Positions 26,375-33,453 of a DNA stretch of 45,935 nt are shown here, in pieces. The position numbers and the translations under genes were made by a program. Where the stretch lies: positions 1 through 45,935 of the IMG/VR virus record IMGVR_UViG_3300021964_000130; one strand, written 5' to 3'. Within the stretch, counting starts at the first letter, position 1. Every line of letters begins with the position of its first letter. The notes under the pieces were generated by a model that made no database searches, was not told the origin of the DNA, and saw only the letters and a program-made list of their open reading frames with translations. Source of the stretch: a virus.

Positions 26375-27430
26375 TTACTTAAAATATTTACTCAATGTGG
26401 CATCAACGTGTTTGTTGATTTCTCCCTTGAGTTCTTCTAAGTCGATTTCTTCTAAACTATCTTCTTCCTCTTCTGAAACTTCTTCGTGTTTTACACTTAA
26501 ATCTGCGAAATCCTCGATAGATTTTTCGTCTAACGATTCTTCAGACGACTCTTCCTCAACAGGGGCATCAACAAAACTTTCTAATTTTGCCATTATCTCG
26601 TCGATTTCGGTATCTACCTCACTATCGACATCATCCTCCGCAGATGGGATATCATCCATATCATCTCCCATTGATGGTTCATCAAATGACTCCTCATCTT
26701 TAGGTTCAAATTTTTCTGCGATATCTTCTCTATCTTCTTCGTCAAGTGCATCTAAATCTACTGCCGAAAGAACCATGTTAATGACATATTTAATATCATC
26801 ACTCATCATTTTTTCTTTAACATCTCTTAGTGCTTGACCTAATTTACCTGAGAACTTTTGTACCTCAGCCATGTAGTCTGATCTCTTACCTTCTTCTTCA
26901 CCTTCCTCATCTGATACTGAATCATCTGCAGGTGGAAGATCATCAATAGGTGCATCATCTACAGGTGCGTCACCCACAGGTGCATCATCTACAGGTGCGT
27001 CACTTACAACAGGTTCTTCTGCGGGTAAATCTTCTACAGGTGCATCTGCGACAGGTTCTGCAGGTGCAGACGACTTACTTTTCAATACATACTTTTTGGC
27101 TTCATTCAATGATTCTTGACCACTGATCAACTCTAATCTTTTTAATGCCTCTGAGTAAGAAGAAAATTTATTTTTATTTTTCATAAAAATCCCTCCGATG
27201 TAATCTAATGAATTTTCGGTTAAACCTTTTTTCACATAGTATCCGTCTTTTTCTTTTACGATACCATATACACCGTTTTCAGATTCTTTTAGGAATTCGA
27301 TACCTGTCTTTGTTTTTGACTCATTAATTACGGATTTATCCGACCTACCATAATTGGCAAGTTCCATAATCCTCCTAATTTTTTCGTCACCTTGTAGTCT
27401 TTCACTACCTAATGGTCTAAGATCTGACAT
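26375..27430 (-). CDS. Acidic low-complexity protein, possible core/scaffold
   Basis: A 351-residue protein. It opens MSDLRPLGSERLQGDEKIRR, a start I associate with marine phage unknowns, then a folded basic region to about residue 110. Residues 125-175 consist of Pro-Val-Asp-Asp-Ala repeats, followed by a helical block (EVQKFSGKLGQALRDVKEKM) and a second acidic Ser/Glu/Asp region to the end. The mix of acidic repeats and helices recalls gp22 at 16633, so a second scaffold/core component is possible. INE at residues 34-36 is a potential gp21 site. First gene of the transcript that includes 25969, 25355 and 23994. Confidence 0.6.
   Translation of the reverse strand: MSDLRPLGSERLQGDEKIRRIMELANYGRSDKSVINESKTKTGIEFLKESENGVYGIVKEKDGYYVKKGLTENSLDYIGGIFMKNKNKFSSYSEALKRLELISGQESLNEAKKYVLKSKSSAPAEPVADAPVEDLPAEEPVVSDAPVDDAPVGDAPVDDAPIDDLPPADDSVSDEEGEEEGKRSDYMAEVQKFSGKLGQALRDVKEKMMSDDIKYVINMVLSAVDLDALDEEDREDIAEKFEPKDEESFDEPSMGDDMDDIPSAEDDVDSEVDTEIDEIMAKLESFVDAPVEEESSEESLDEKSIEDFADLSVKHEEVSEEEEDSLEEIDLEELKGEINKHVDATLSKYFK
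26930..27075 (-). repeat. Pro-Val-Asp-Asp-Ala coding repeats
   Basis: In-frame degenerate repeats of about 15-30 bp (GGTGCATCATCTACA-like on the plus strand) encode the acidic PVDDAPV units. Likely to vary in copy number between relatives. Confidence 0.6.
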
Positions 27431-27463
27431 ATTAATATATTTGTTAATAACTTATTCTTATAT

Positions 27464-27471
27464 TATAAATA
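27464..27471 (-). promoter_or_regulatory. TATTTATA motif upstream of 27430 gene
   Basis: Minus-strand TATTTATA 33 nt before the ATG of the acidic protein; candidate late promoter with a short leader. Confidence 0.35.
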
Positions 27472-27497
27472 CAACAATAACGAGAAAAAAATATCGT

Positions 27498-28268
27498 TTA
27501 CTGTTGTGTTATGGATAATTTCTTATCCGCAGACTTGGTTTGAACATCTAATAACTTACCTATGTATCCATTCCTTCTAAGTAATTTAAATGCTAAATTC
27601 TCATAGGAAAACTCACCACCCGTATCTAAACCTGTTTGTCTAAACTTTTTTAATTTTAGTTTCAGTAATTTTATTTCATCTGTAACGTCATCACCACCAT
27701 TGAATTTTGATTCAATATCTTCTATCCTATCTTCAAACTCTGATGCCTTTTTAATGATTAAACTCTTATCGATTGACTGTACTGTTTTTTCGGGAGTAAC
27801 TAACCATTTATTGTTGAGTACGGAATATATACCCGATGCGTGATGTTTCTCATTAACGTCTTGGACGTATATCTCACAATCGAATCCTTTAATTGTTATT
27901 TCATGTTGTTTATTCCATAAACTTCTCTTACTGTCAAAGAACCCTTTTAATAGGTCTAAATTATATTCTGTTTCATCGTAATCGATTAGAATGTGTAAGT
28001 CCACATCAGAATATTTTGACCAATTGTAATTTGCGAGAGATCCCGTGAGGATTACATCATGAATAAAAAACTCTATATCGAGATAGTCCATAAATTTTTC
28101 CGTAACCTCTAAAAGTCTACTTCTGATTTCTTCGTGCATAAAAAATTCACCATCCTCCTCTTTAAAGACATCGGAAGACAGTGAATCTCTAACCTCAAAA
28201 GATTTTACAATCTCTTTATTGTTACCTATTTCCTCAATTAACTCATCAACTATCTGAATGTTTTTCAT
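27498..28268 (-). CDS. Nucleotidyltransferase, Pol-beta superfamily
   Basis: Residues 75-97 contain TGSLANYNWSKYSDVDLHIL, the GS-x(9-10)-DxD signature of minimal nucleotidyltransferases: Gly76-Ser77, Asp88 and Asp90, with a third carboxylate in GFDCEIYV (Asp130). These residues bind Mg-NTP and transfer an NMP to RNA, protein or a small molecule; the acceptor cannot be told. At 256 aa it is longer than MNT antitoxins; the C-terminal third is helical (IKLLKLKLKKFRQTG) and ends in a region with LAFKLLRRNGYIGKLLDVQT. It overlaps the KTSC-domain gene by 4 nt, suggesting the two work together. Confidence 0.78.
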   Translation of the reverse strand: MKNIQIVDELIEEIGNNKEIVKSFEVRDSLSSDVFKEEDGEFFMHEEIRSRLLEVTEKFMDYLDIEFFIHDVILTGSLANYNWSKYSDVDLHILIDYDETEYNLDLLKGFFDSKRSLWNKQHEITIKGFDCEIYVQDVNEKHHASGIYSVLNNKWLVTPEKTVQSIDKSLIIKKASEFEDRIEDIESKFNGGDDVTDEIKLLKLKLKKFRQTGLDTGGEFSYENLAFKLLRRNGYIGKLLDVQTKSADKKLSITQQ

Positions 28269-28510
28269 TTCAGTTTTTTGTACTCATATGATTTCCCAAT
28301 ATTCATATTGAAAAATCTTCCTTGAGATTCCGCTAATCGAAGTTTTGTAAACTTTTCCCACGGAACCTTATAATACTCATAAACACCCCCACTCTTAAAA
28401 GTGATTTGTAGTGTTTCGTCTTCAGTATTATAAGACGCAGACTGTAAATTAGACGATTGTATTTCTACAATGATCTCCTTTCCGTTGATTTTTTCTGATG
28501 TTATTGCCAT
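28265..28510 (-). CDS. KTSC-domain protein, 81 aa
   Basis: Small protein matching the KTSC domain: SSNLQSASYNTEDETLQITF, then SGGVYEYYKVPWEKFTKL and AESQGRFFNMNIGKSYEYKK. The name-giving lysine-tRNA-synthetase-associated domain is found alone in many phages; its function is uncertain, though RNA or tRNA-related binding has been suggested. I choose the ATG at 28510 (MAITSEKING) over an upstream start at 28540 because the extra ten residues are translated leader. It overlaps the downstream nucleotidyltransferase by 4 nt. Confidence 0.78.
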   Translation of the reverse strand: MAITSEKINGKEIIVEIQSSNLQSASYNTEDETLQITFKSGGVYEYYKVPWEKFTKLRLAESQGRFFNMNIGKSYEYKKLK

Positions 28511-28576
28511 TATATTTTGTTTATATCTTAAATATAACAATTAATCATCATAAAATCAAGTTTGTCTGATGTATAT

Positions 28577-28584
28577 TATAAATA
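28577..28584 (-). promoter_or_regulatory. TATTTATA motif upstream of KTSC gene
   Basis: Minus-strand TATTTATA 66 nt before the KTSC start and just past the Hsp20 terminator. Candidate promoter for the KTSC-nucleotidyltransferase pair. Confidence 0.35.
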
Positions 28585-28590
28585 TCACAT

Positions 28591-28618
28591 AAAAAATAAA
28601 CCCCCAAATTGGGGGTTT
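28591..28618 (-). terminator. Rho-independent terminator after hsp20
   Basis: Stem AAACCCCC / GGGGGTTT with a 5-nt loop; on the minus strand it is followed by ATTTTTT. It lies 4 nt after the Hsp20 stop codon. Confidence 0.85.
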
Positions 28619-28622
28619 ATAA

Positions 28623-28994
28623 TTAGGATACGGATATGGTTCTTTGAGTATTTTTCTTTTTTAGTCTTGGGATTTTAACACTTAAAACCCCATTTTCCAC
28701 TTTTGCCTCGATCTTTTTATCATTTACATCTTCAGGTAAAGTGTAAGTACGTTCAAATGAACCAACGAATCCTTCCGACTCTTCGGGTTTCTCGTATGAA
28801 ATCTTAAGTAAGTCCTCCTCAACAACTATAGTAAAGTCATTTTTAGTTAGTCCCGGCACTACAAAGTCCAAAGAGTATCCTACTTCATTTTCCGATTTAT
28901 GGACATTTACAAATCCACTTTGTGTTGGTTGAGTCTTTGATTCGAAGAACTCATCAACAAATCTAATAAATGGGTCGTTTCTAAATAAAATCAT
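28623..28994 (-). CDS. hsp20: Small heat-shock protein, Hsp20 family
   Basis: An alpha-crystallin-domain chaperone of 123 aa that would hold unfolding proteins in a refoldable state. The domain spans about residues 26-118: NEVGYSLDFVVPGLTKNDFT, LLKISYEKPE and the diagnostic VENGVLSVKIPR (A/G-x-L-x-v-x-i-P pattern). The N-terminal arm is short (MILFRNDPFIRFVDEFF) and the C-terminal extension has no clear IxI/V motif before the end. Hsp20 genes are known in cyanophages. It is divergent from the ClpC-like gene at 29173 across a palindrome-rich region, which suggests joint control. Confidence 0.92.
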   Translation of the reverse strand: MILFRNDPFIRFVDEFFESKTQPTQSGFVNVHKSENEVGYSLDFVVPGLTKNDFTIVVEEDLLKISYEKPEESEGFVGSFERTYTLPEDVNDKKIEAKVENGVLSVKIPRLKKKNTQRTISVS

Positions 28995-29056
28995 TTTTTT
29001 CTTAATTTAAAATTTATTATTTTTGATATACACAATAAAACAAAATGAGTACCAAC

Positions 29057-29111
29057 GTCTCAAATGAGACACTTTGTCACAGATATAACAATTATATGTG
29101 ACAACTTGTCA
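29057..29111. promoter_or_regulatory. Cluster of palindromes between hsp20 and clp
   Basis: Three inverted repeats in 55 nt: GTCTCAAATGAGAC at 29057-29070 (6-bp arms), TTGTCACA at 29074-29081 with TGTGACAA at 29097-29104 (8-bp arms, 15-nt spacer, AT-rich and partly symmetrical), and TGACAACTTGTCA at 29099-29111 (6-bp arms). They lie between the divergent genes, upstream of the clp promoter. Their shape fits dimeric repressor or activator sites; no regulator gene is adjacent. Confidence 0.5.
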
Positions 29112-29124
29112 ATTGTATTGAAGA

Positions 29125-29155
29125 TTGACTTTTGGGATTATTTTTTGTATCTTTT
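29125..29155 (+). promoter_or_regulatory. Bacteroidetes-type promoter for clp
   Basis: TTG at 29125-29127, 20-nt spacer, TATCTTTT at 29148-29155; the ATG is 17 nt further. The -33 region starts 13 nt after the last palindrome. Confidence 0.5.
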
Positions 29156-29172
29156 AGTAAAACGTATAACGT

Positions 29173-31188
29173 ATGTCAGTAGATTTTTTTGAGGAAGGCA
29201 CTCAGTCCCAAAGTAAGAGAGGCAAGAAAGGGAGTAAGACCCCTGTATTAGATAATTTTTCAAGAGACCTTACACATCTCGCGGTTAATGGTGAGATCGA
29301 CCCAATTATTGGTAGGGATAAAGAAGTACTTAGGATTGCACAGATTCTTTCACGTAAGAAGAAGAACAACGTTGTCATTGTTGGTGACGCCGGTGTTGGT
29401 AAAAGTGCGTTAGTTGAAAAACTTGCATTGATGATTAGTGAGGGTACGTGTCCAACCAACTTATTAGATAAACGAATCATGTCTTTGAATCTAACTTCAC
29501 TTGTTGCAGGTACGAAGTATAGAGGTCAGTTTGAAGAAAGGATTAAAGTGATTTTAGATGAACTTAAAGACGCACCAAACGTAATTGTCTTTATCGATGA
29601 AATACATACAATGGTAGGTGCGGGTAACGCGTCGGGTTCGATGGATGCCGCGAACATATTGAAACCCGCACTTGCAAGAGGTGAGATACAATGTATAGGT
29701 GCAACCACCTTTGATGAATATAAGAAGAACATTGAGAAGGATGGTGCCTTAGTCAGAAGGTTCCAAAAAATAATTCTACAGGAACCTACACTACCCGAAA
29801 CAATAGACATTTTAAATAATCTTAAGGAGTCCTATGAGAATTTCCACAGGGTGGAGTATACTGAAAATGTAATTGAGACTATCGTTAATTTATCGAAAAG
29901 GTATATCACAGACAAACAGTTTCCTGATAAGGCCATTGATATCTTAGATGAGTTAGGGTCGGAAAAAAAGATAAATGTCAAAGTACCTGAATCTATTGAG
30001 AAATTAAAGAAACAGGCGGATGATGTTAGGGTTGAAAAATTAGAGGTTGTTAGATCCCAAGATTATGAACAAGCCGCACAGTTACGAGATCAAGAAAGAA
30101 AGGTCCTAAAGAAATTAGAAAGGGAGAAGGAGAAGTGGAATGAAGAACAACAGATTAACAGGAAACCAATCCACGTTGATGATGTTTATAATATGATCAC
30201 CAATATCACAGGTGTCCCAATCAATAAATTAGACACAAAAGAAACTAAAAATCTACTTAGTTTAGAGAAAACCATATCAAGAGACGTTATCGGTCAAGAC
30301 GATGCGGTCGAGATTATCGCAAAATCTATAAGAAGAAACCGTGTGGGTGTTAGGGGTAATAACAAACCTATTGGATCGTTTATGTTCTTAGGTTCTACAG
30401 GTGTGGGTAAAACTCATTTAGCTAAGACACTTGCGAAGACTTTATTTGGCGATCCTGATAAAATCGTTAGAGTAGATATGAGTGAATTCATGGAGAAACA
30501 CAATGTATCTAAACTAATTGGTTCTCCTCCGGGATATGTGGGTTACGATGAGGGTGGACAACTCACAGAAAAAATTAAAAACAATCCATTTTCTGTGGTC
30601 CTATTTGATGAAATCGAAAAGGCACATAAAGACGTATTCAATATCCTCCTTCAAATATTAGATGAGGGACACTTAAGTGATTCGTTCGGTAGAAAAGTGA
30701 ACTTTACAAACACATTGGTCATCATGACCTCTAACGTTGGTGCTAAGAAGGTTTCTGATTTTGGTGCGGGAGTTGGATTCACGAGTGATGGAGATAGAGA
30801 AAAAGTTAAGGATAGTATCATTAAAAAATCTCTGAAACAACAATTCTCACCTGAATTCTTAAATCGTATCGATGACATTATTGTATTCAATAAATTAGAC
30901 GATAAGTCACTTAGAAAAATCGTGAACATCGAATTGAGAAACTTGAATAGTCGTTTAGTTGAAAATGGTTATAAGATCGTCTTTGACAAATCCGTGACTA
31001 ACGAAATACTCAAAAGAAATTCAGAGGAAGAATACGGTGCTCGACCAATTAAAAGAATCATTCAAAATCTATGTGAAGATTTTATAAGTGATAGTATTTT
31101 AATGGGTGAAATTAACGAGGAATCTGAGGTTACATTAAAAATAAATGAGGGTATTATGGAAATTTCCAAAAATTTAACCCTCATTTAG
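29173..31188 (+). CDS. clpC: ClpC-type AAA+ unfoldase without Clp-N domain
   Basis: A 671-residue double AAA+ protein. D1: GDAGVGKS (Walker A, 71-78), [13 protein letters not shown] (Walker B, about 139-151). D2: GSTGVGKT (407-414), [11 protein letters not shown] (Walker B, about 475-485) and sensor 2 in [10 protein letters not shown]. Between them is a short UVR-like helix, [20 protein letters not shown], as in ClpC rather than the long coiled coil of ClpB. The protein starts only about 27 residues before the D1 block [13 protein letters not shown], so the adaptor-binding Clp-N repeats of ClpC (about 150 aa) are missing. VGF at 534-536 matches the ClpP-docking loop, so it may feed host ClpP. 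Divergent from hsp20. Confidence 0.9.
   Translation: MSVDFFEEGTQSQSKRGKKGSKTPVLDNFSRDLTHLAVNGEIDPIIGRDKEVLRIAQILSRKKKNNVVIVGDAGVGKSALVEKLALMISEGTCPTNLLDKRIMSLNLTSLVAGTKYRGQFEERIKVILDELKDAPNVIVFIDEIHTMVGAGNASGSMDAANILKPALARGEIQCIGATTFDEYKKNIEKDGALVRRFQKIILQEPTLPETIDILNNLKESYENFHRVEYTENVIETIVNLSKRYITDKQFPDKAIDILDELGSEKKINVKVPESIEKLKKQADDVRVEKLEVVRSQDYEQAAQLRDQERKVLKKLEREKEKWNEEQQINRKPIHVDDVYNMITNITGVPINKLDTKETKNLLSLEKTISRDVIGQDDAVEIIAKSIRRNRVGVRGNNKPIGSFMFLGSTGVGKTHLAKTLAKTLFGDPDKIVRVDMSEFMEKHNVSKLIGSPPGYVGYDEGGQLTEKIKNNPFSVVLFDEIEKAHKDVFNILLQILDEGHLSDSFGRKVNFTNTLVIMTSNVGAKKVSDFGAGVGFTSDGDREKVKDSIIKKSLKQQFSPEFLNRIDDIIVFNKLDDKSLRKIVNIELRNLNSRLVENGYKIVFDKSVTNEILKRNSEEEYGARPIKRIIQNLCEDFISDSILMGEINEESEVTLKINEGIMEISKNLTLI
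31143..31186 (+). terminator. Stem-loop at the 3' end of clp
   Basis: AAATGAGGGT (31143-31152) and ACCCTCATTT (31177-31186) form a perfect 10-bp stem ending just before the stop codon, with an internal GGAAATTTCC. T-rich sequence (seven T) follows 15 nt later. Possible terminator or mRNA 3'-end stabiliser. Confidence 0.45.
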
Positions 31189-31219
31189 TGAAAAAATAGG
31201 TTTTTTTCAAAAACATATA

Positions 31220-31227
31220 TATTTATA
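31220..31227 (+). promoter_or_regulatory. TATTTATA motif before candidate sRNA
   Basis: Plus-strand TATTTATA with no ORF downstream; three hairpins and a terminator follow. Confidence 0.35.
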
Positions 31228-31230
31228 CAC

Positions 31231-31336
31231 GAAGGTTATCTTTGCCGATACCTTTTCGTTTTTCTCGTTAAAGCATTGGGGTTGAACCCAATGTAGACCT
31301 TAAAACCCCAGCAATCCTTGTTGGGGTTTATTTTTT
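31231..31336 (+). ncRNA. Candidate small RNA with three hairpins
   Basis: This 148-nt gap between clp and endolysin has no ORF but is highly structured: AAGGTTATC/GATACCTT (31232-31254, one bulge), CATTGGG/CCCAATG (31274-31293, 6-nt loop) and a 12-bp terminator at 31303-31329. A TATTTATA motif lies at 31220. It could be an independent sRNA or the processed 3' end of the clp transcript. Confidence 0.4.
31303..31336 (+). terminator. Strong terminator, plus strand
   Basis: AAACCCCAGCAA pairs with TTGTTGGGGTTT around TCC (one G-U), followed by ATTTTTT. It abuts the endolysin stop codon on the other strand and may also act weakly in that direction. Confidence 0.82.
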
Positions 31337-32218
31337 CTATAGACTTAATAACATATCAATAAGTTCCTGTTGTGGGAACATATCGACCTTATCCTTACGT
31401 GTATTTGTATGTGTCCATAAACCTTTTACCTTTCCGTAGTAAGCATCTTCGTTGAATTCAAATGCCGAAACTCCTATTTTCTTAATCTGTTCAGGTAAAC
31501 CTTTACGAACATCAATAGAATCTCTTTCGGCGATCCATAAAATCCACTTATGTAATGCCTCTATTTGATTGTCAGAATAACGGTGCCATGTCTTGTGTCC
31601 TCTAAATTCTTGATTTAACGTCACTAATTGACTCTCATGTACTTTAGTTCCTGCATATGTCTTACCATCCTTAACCCAACCAAAGTTACATACTTCAATT
31701 GCGACCGAATGGGTGTGCATGTGTTGAGAACCGTTCTTACCTAAGTGCCAACCATAACCACCTTCAGGGAATGCCTGTACCATCTCACCATCGTATTTAT
31801 CGTCATTTCCTTTAACAGAAGGACCACCTAATACAAATTCCGTTGCTACGGCACCTCTACTATCCCTACCCCAATGATCAATACAATTATACGGATTGTG
31901 CCAACCCGCAGTGTGATGTAAGAACACATACTCTTTAGATGTTGGTCCTACCTTGTATTCATCAGAAGGTAAAAAGTGTCTATTAACTACTAAACCGTTT
32001 TCAGTCGTAAACGTCTTTTCCGAATTGTCAGTAGTAGCCAAACCCATAGTATCCCAAGTGGAAGGACCCACAATACCATCAGCGTCAAGGCCGTTATCTT
32101 GTTGGTACTTTTTAACTGCACTCTCAGTTCCTTTACCGAAAATACCGTCCGCACCGATTCCAAGAAATTCCTGAAGTTCTTTAACTTCTTTTCCTCTTGA
32201 TCCAATTTTTAATAACAT
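31337..32218 (-). CDS. Endolysin: PG-binding domain plus amidase
   Basis: A 293-residue lysin. Residues 1-60 are a PG_binding_1 domain (GSRGKEVKELQEFLGIGADG, IFGKGTESAVKKYQQDNGLD, VGPSTWDTMGL). Residues about 95-290 are an N-acetylmuramoyl-L-alanine amidase of the Amidase_2 type: FLHHTAGWHNPY (zinc His101/102), HSVAIEVCNFG, and GLWTHTNTRKDKVDMFP (zinc His with the final Asp/Lys region). The enzyme cuts the amide between muramic acid and the stem peptide at lysis. No signal peptide is visible, so it depends on the holin 13 nt upstream for export. TAG stop abuts the plus-strand terminator. Confidence 0.93.
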   Translation of the reverse strand: MLLKIGSRGKEVKELQEFLGIGADGIFGKGTESAVKKYQQDNGLDADGIVGPSTWDTMGLATTDNSEKTFTTENGLVVNRHFLPSDEYKVGPTSKEYVFLHHTAGWHNPYNCIDHWGRDSRGAVATEFVLGGPSVKGNDDKYDGEMVQAFPEGGYGWHLGKNGSQHMHTHSVAIEVCNFGWVKDGKTYAGTKVHESQLVTLNQEFRGHKTWHRYSDNQIEALHKWILWIAERDSIDVRKGLPEQIKKIGVSAFEFNEDAYYGKVKGLWTHTNTRKDKVDMFPQQELIDMLLSL

Positions 32219-32230
32219 AAAATTTAATTA

Positions 32231-32458
32231 TTATTCTTTCTTACCGAAGATTTTACCAACTTCAGCGATACCGAAAGATCCAAGTGTTATAACTACAAAC
32301 GAATTGTAGATAAATTCATTAATTACTAAATCCTTACCGAAGAATCCTGTTGCTACATCGGCAATTGCAAAAAATACCATGATTGCAAATGATGCGAAAC
32401 CAACTACCGATTTTTCATTAATGTTGTTGTCATCTTTGAAAATGTCTTTAAATGCCAT
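32231..32458 (-). CDS. Holin-like membrane protein, 75 aa
   Basis: A short protein with two predicted membrane helices, VVGFASFAIMVFFAIADVAT (about 18-38) and IYNSFVVITLGSFGIAEVG (about 50-68), a charged N-terminus (FKDIFKDDNN) and a Lys-rich C-terminal KIFGKKE. Size, topology and position directly before the endolysin make it the holin, which would open the inner membrane at the end of infection. A TATTTATA motif lies 42 nt upstream on the minus strand, fitting late expression. Holins are too diverse for a family name. Confidence 0.75.
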   Translation of the reverse strand: MAFKDIFKDDNNINEKSVVGFASFAIMVFFAIADVATGFFGKDLVINEFIYNSFVVITLGSFGIAEVGKIFGKKE

Positions 32459-32500
32459 TATTATAATTTTTACTTTACTTATGATCTTATCGATCTATTA

Positions 32501-32508
32501 TATAAATA
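32501..32508 (-). promoter_or_regulatory. TATTTATA motif upstream of lysis genes
   Basis: Minus-strand TATTTATA 42 nt before the holin ATG; candidate late promoter for holin and endolysin. Confidence 0.4.
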
Positions 32509-32533
32509 CCTCTTCATTCAGTAGTTTACCCTA

Positions 32534-32565
32534 TTTGACTAATTGAAATTTTTTTCGTATTATTT
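32534..32565 (+). promoter_or_regulatory. Bacteroidetes-type promoter
   Basis: TTTG at 32534-32537, 20-nt spacer, TATTATTT at 32558-32565. It overlaps a TATTTATA at 32561-32568 that stands 4 nt before an ATG, so both promoter types may act here. Confidence 0.4.
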
Positions 32566-32568
32566 ATA
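32561..32568 (+). promoter_or_regulatory. TATTTATA motif, 4 nt before a small ORF
   Basis: TATTTATA, TTGT, then ATG at 32573. Confidence 0.35.
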
Positions 32569-32572
32569 TTGT

Positions 32573-32665
32573 ATGGTGGAAAGAATTAAGTGGTACTTAA
32601 TATCTAAAACAATACGACTATGGTTCCCAATCAAAAAACATAGATTGTGGACTATATTTGATTAA
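32573..32665 (+). CDS. Very small basic ORF, 30 aa
   Basis: Begins MVERIKWYLISKTIR and ends HRLWTIFD: Trp-rich and basic with an amphipathic character, reminiscent of a membrane-associating peptide. The only support beyond an open frame is the TATTTATA motif at the usual 4-nt distance from the ATG. It could be a leader peptide for the membrane protein at 32707, 41 nt downstream. It may also be a chance ORF. Confidence 0.3.
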   Translation: MVERIKWYLISKTIRLWFPIKKHRLWTIFD

Positions 32666-32706
32666 CTATCGTTCTTTGACATAATTAAAATCTAAAAATT
32701 TAAAAC

Positions 32707-33084
32707 ATGGAAAATTTAGAATTCATTTTAGGCGCGCTCAGTATGATCGGTTTGTTCGGATTAGGATATGCTGTAATGGGTGTGTTTAAGGTTACACAAC
32801 GTTCCAATGGTTTCGATGAGGCTATAGATGGAATACACAGAAATATGGAAGATAACCATAGAGAACTTCACCTTCGAATAGATGGTGAAATAAGTAGAGT
32901 AGATGAACTACATCATAAGAACATTGAGTATTGTGATAGTTTACACAATAACAGTGAACACAACATGAATGAAATTTATCGGTATATTGATTCGAGATTT
33001 GATAAGTTTGAGAATCGATTGAAGAAAATTGATAAAGATGGGTGTGAACCCGTAAAAAAATCTAAACAAATATTAACTGACTAA
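32707..33084 (+). CDS. Membrane-anchored coiled-coil protein, spanin candidate
   Basis: A 125-residue protein with one N-terminal membrane helix (FILGALSMIGLFGLGYAVMG, about 6-25) and a long polar coiled coil (RNMEDNHRELHLRIDGEISR; NEIYRYIDSRFDKFENRL). This N-in, coiled-coil-out plan is that of inner-membrane spanins, and the gene is divergent from the holin/endolysin pair. No o-spanin lipoprotein partner overlaps it, however, and it may be under a host-type promoter at 32534, so an early membrane function is equally possible. The transcript ends at the hairpin at 33110. Confidence 0.6.
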   Translation: MENLEFILGALSMIGLFGLGYAVMGVFKVTQRSNGFDEAIDGIHRNMEDNHRELHLRIDGEISRVDELHHKNIEYCDSLHNNSEHNMNEIYRYIDSRFDKFENRLKKIDKDGCEPVKKSKQILTD

Positions 33085-33109
33085 CAGTTAGTTAAGGAAC
33101 GGTAGTTAG

Positions 33110-33142
33110 AATCCCCCTCAGAAATGTGGGGGATTTTTTTTT
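33110..33142 (+). terminator. Rho-independent terminator
   Basis: AATCCCCC / GGGGGATT stem with a 10-nt loop and a long T-run. It separates the 32707 gene from the tRNA cluster. Confidence 0.9.
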
Positions 33143-33149
33143 ATCCATA

Positions 33150-33180
33150 TTGATTTTAAAAAATATTGCACGTATATTTG
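33150..33180 (+). promoter_or_regulatory. Bacteroidetes-type promoter of the tRNA cluster
   Basis: TTG at 33150-33152, 20-nt spacer and a perfect TATATTTG at 33173-33180; the first tRNA starts 10 nt later. Best example in the window of the host housekeeping consensus. Confidence 0.7.
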
Positions 33181-33190
33181 GTAGTGTACT

Positions 33191-33276
33191 GCCGGAGTGG
33201 TGGAATTGGTAGACACGAGGGACTTAAAATCCCTTGGACAGTAATGTCCGTGACGGTTCGAGCCCGTCCTTCGGTA
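33191..33276 (+). tRNA. tRNA-Leu(UAA): tRNA-Leu (UAA)
   Basis: Class II tRNA, 86 nt. Acceptor GCCGGAG pairs with CTTCGGT (two wobbles), the anticodon stem AGGGA/TCCCT encloses CTTAAAA with anticodon TAA, the long variable arm is GGACA/TGTCC, and the T arm is GACGG-TTCGAGC-CCGTC. CCA is not encoded. It reads TTA, the most common leucine codon in these genes. Confidence 0.95.
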
Positions 33277-33281
33277 CACAT

Positions 33282-33355
33282 GGCCCTGTAGCTCAATTGG
33301 ATAGAGCATCTGCCTTCTAAGCAGACGGTTAAAGGTTCGAGTCCTTTCAGGGTCA
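33282..33355 (+). tRNA. tRNA-Arg(UCU): tRNA-Arg (UCU)
   Basis: 74 nt; acceptor GGCCCTG with CAGGGTC, anticodon stem TCTGC/GCAGA around CTTCTAA (anticodon TCT), T arm AAAGG-TTCGAGT-CCTTT. No encoded CCA. It reads AGA, the dominant arginine codon of the phage. Starts 5 nt after tRNA-Leu. Confidence 0.95.
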
Positions 33356-33360
33356 CAAAG

Positions 33361-33449
33361 AGAGGTATAGTGAAGCTGATCAAATTGAGAATAAGGTAAA
33401 GGTTAACCTCTCATTAATGCAGTAACCTTGAAAGACCCGAAATACCTCT
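33361..33449 (+). ncRNA. Structured RNA element between tRNAs
   Basis: AGAGGTAT (33361-33368) and ATACCTCT (33442-33449) form an 8-bp closing stem around about 70 nt containing further inverted repeats (AAGGTTA...TAACCTT; GGTTAACC). The outer stem resembles an acceptor stem, but no D, anticodon or T arm can be made, so it is not a tRNA. It lies in the same transcript as the three tRNAs. Could be an independent RNA or a processing spacer. Confidence 0.4.
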
Positions 33450-33453
33450 TGAC

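Noticed and set aside
33361-33449. Hammerhead ribozyme or tRNA in the tRNA spacer
   Set aside because: CTGATCA and CGAAA are near but CTGANGA is not matched and the stems do not form the three-way junction; no cloverleaf is possible.
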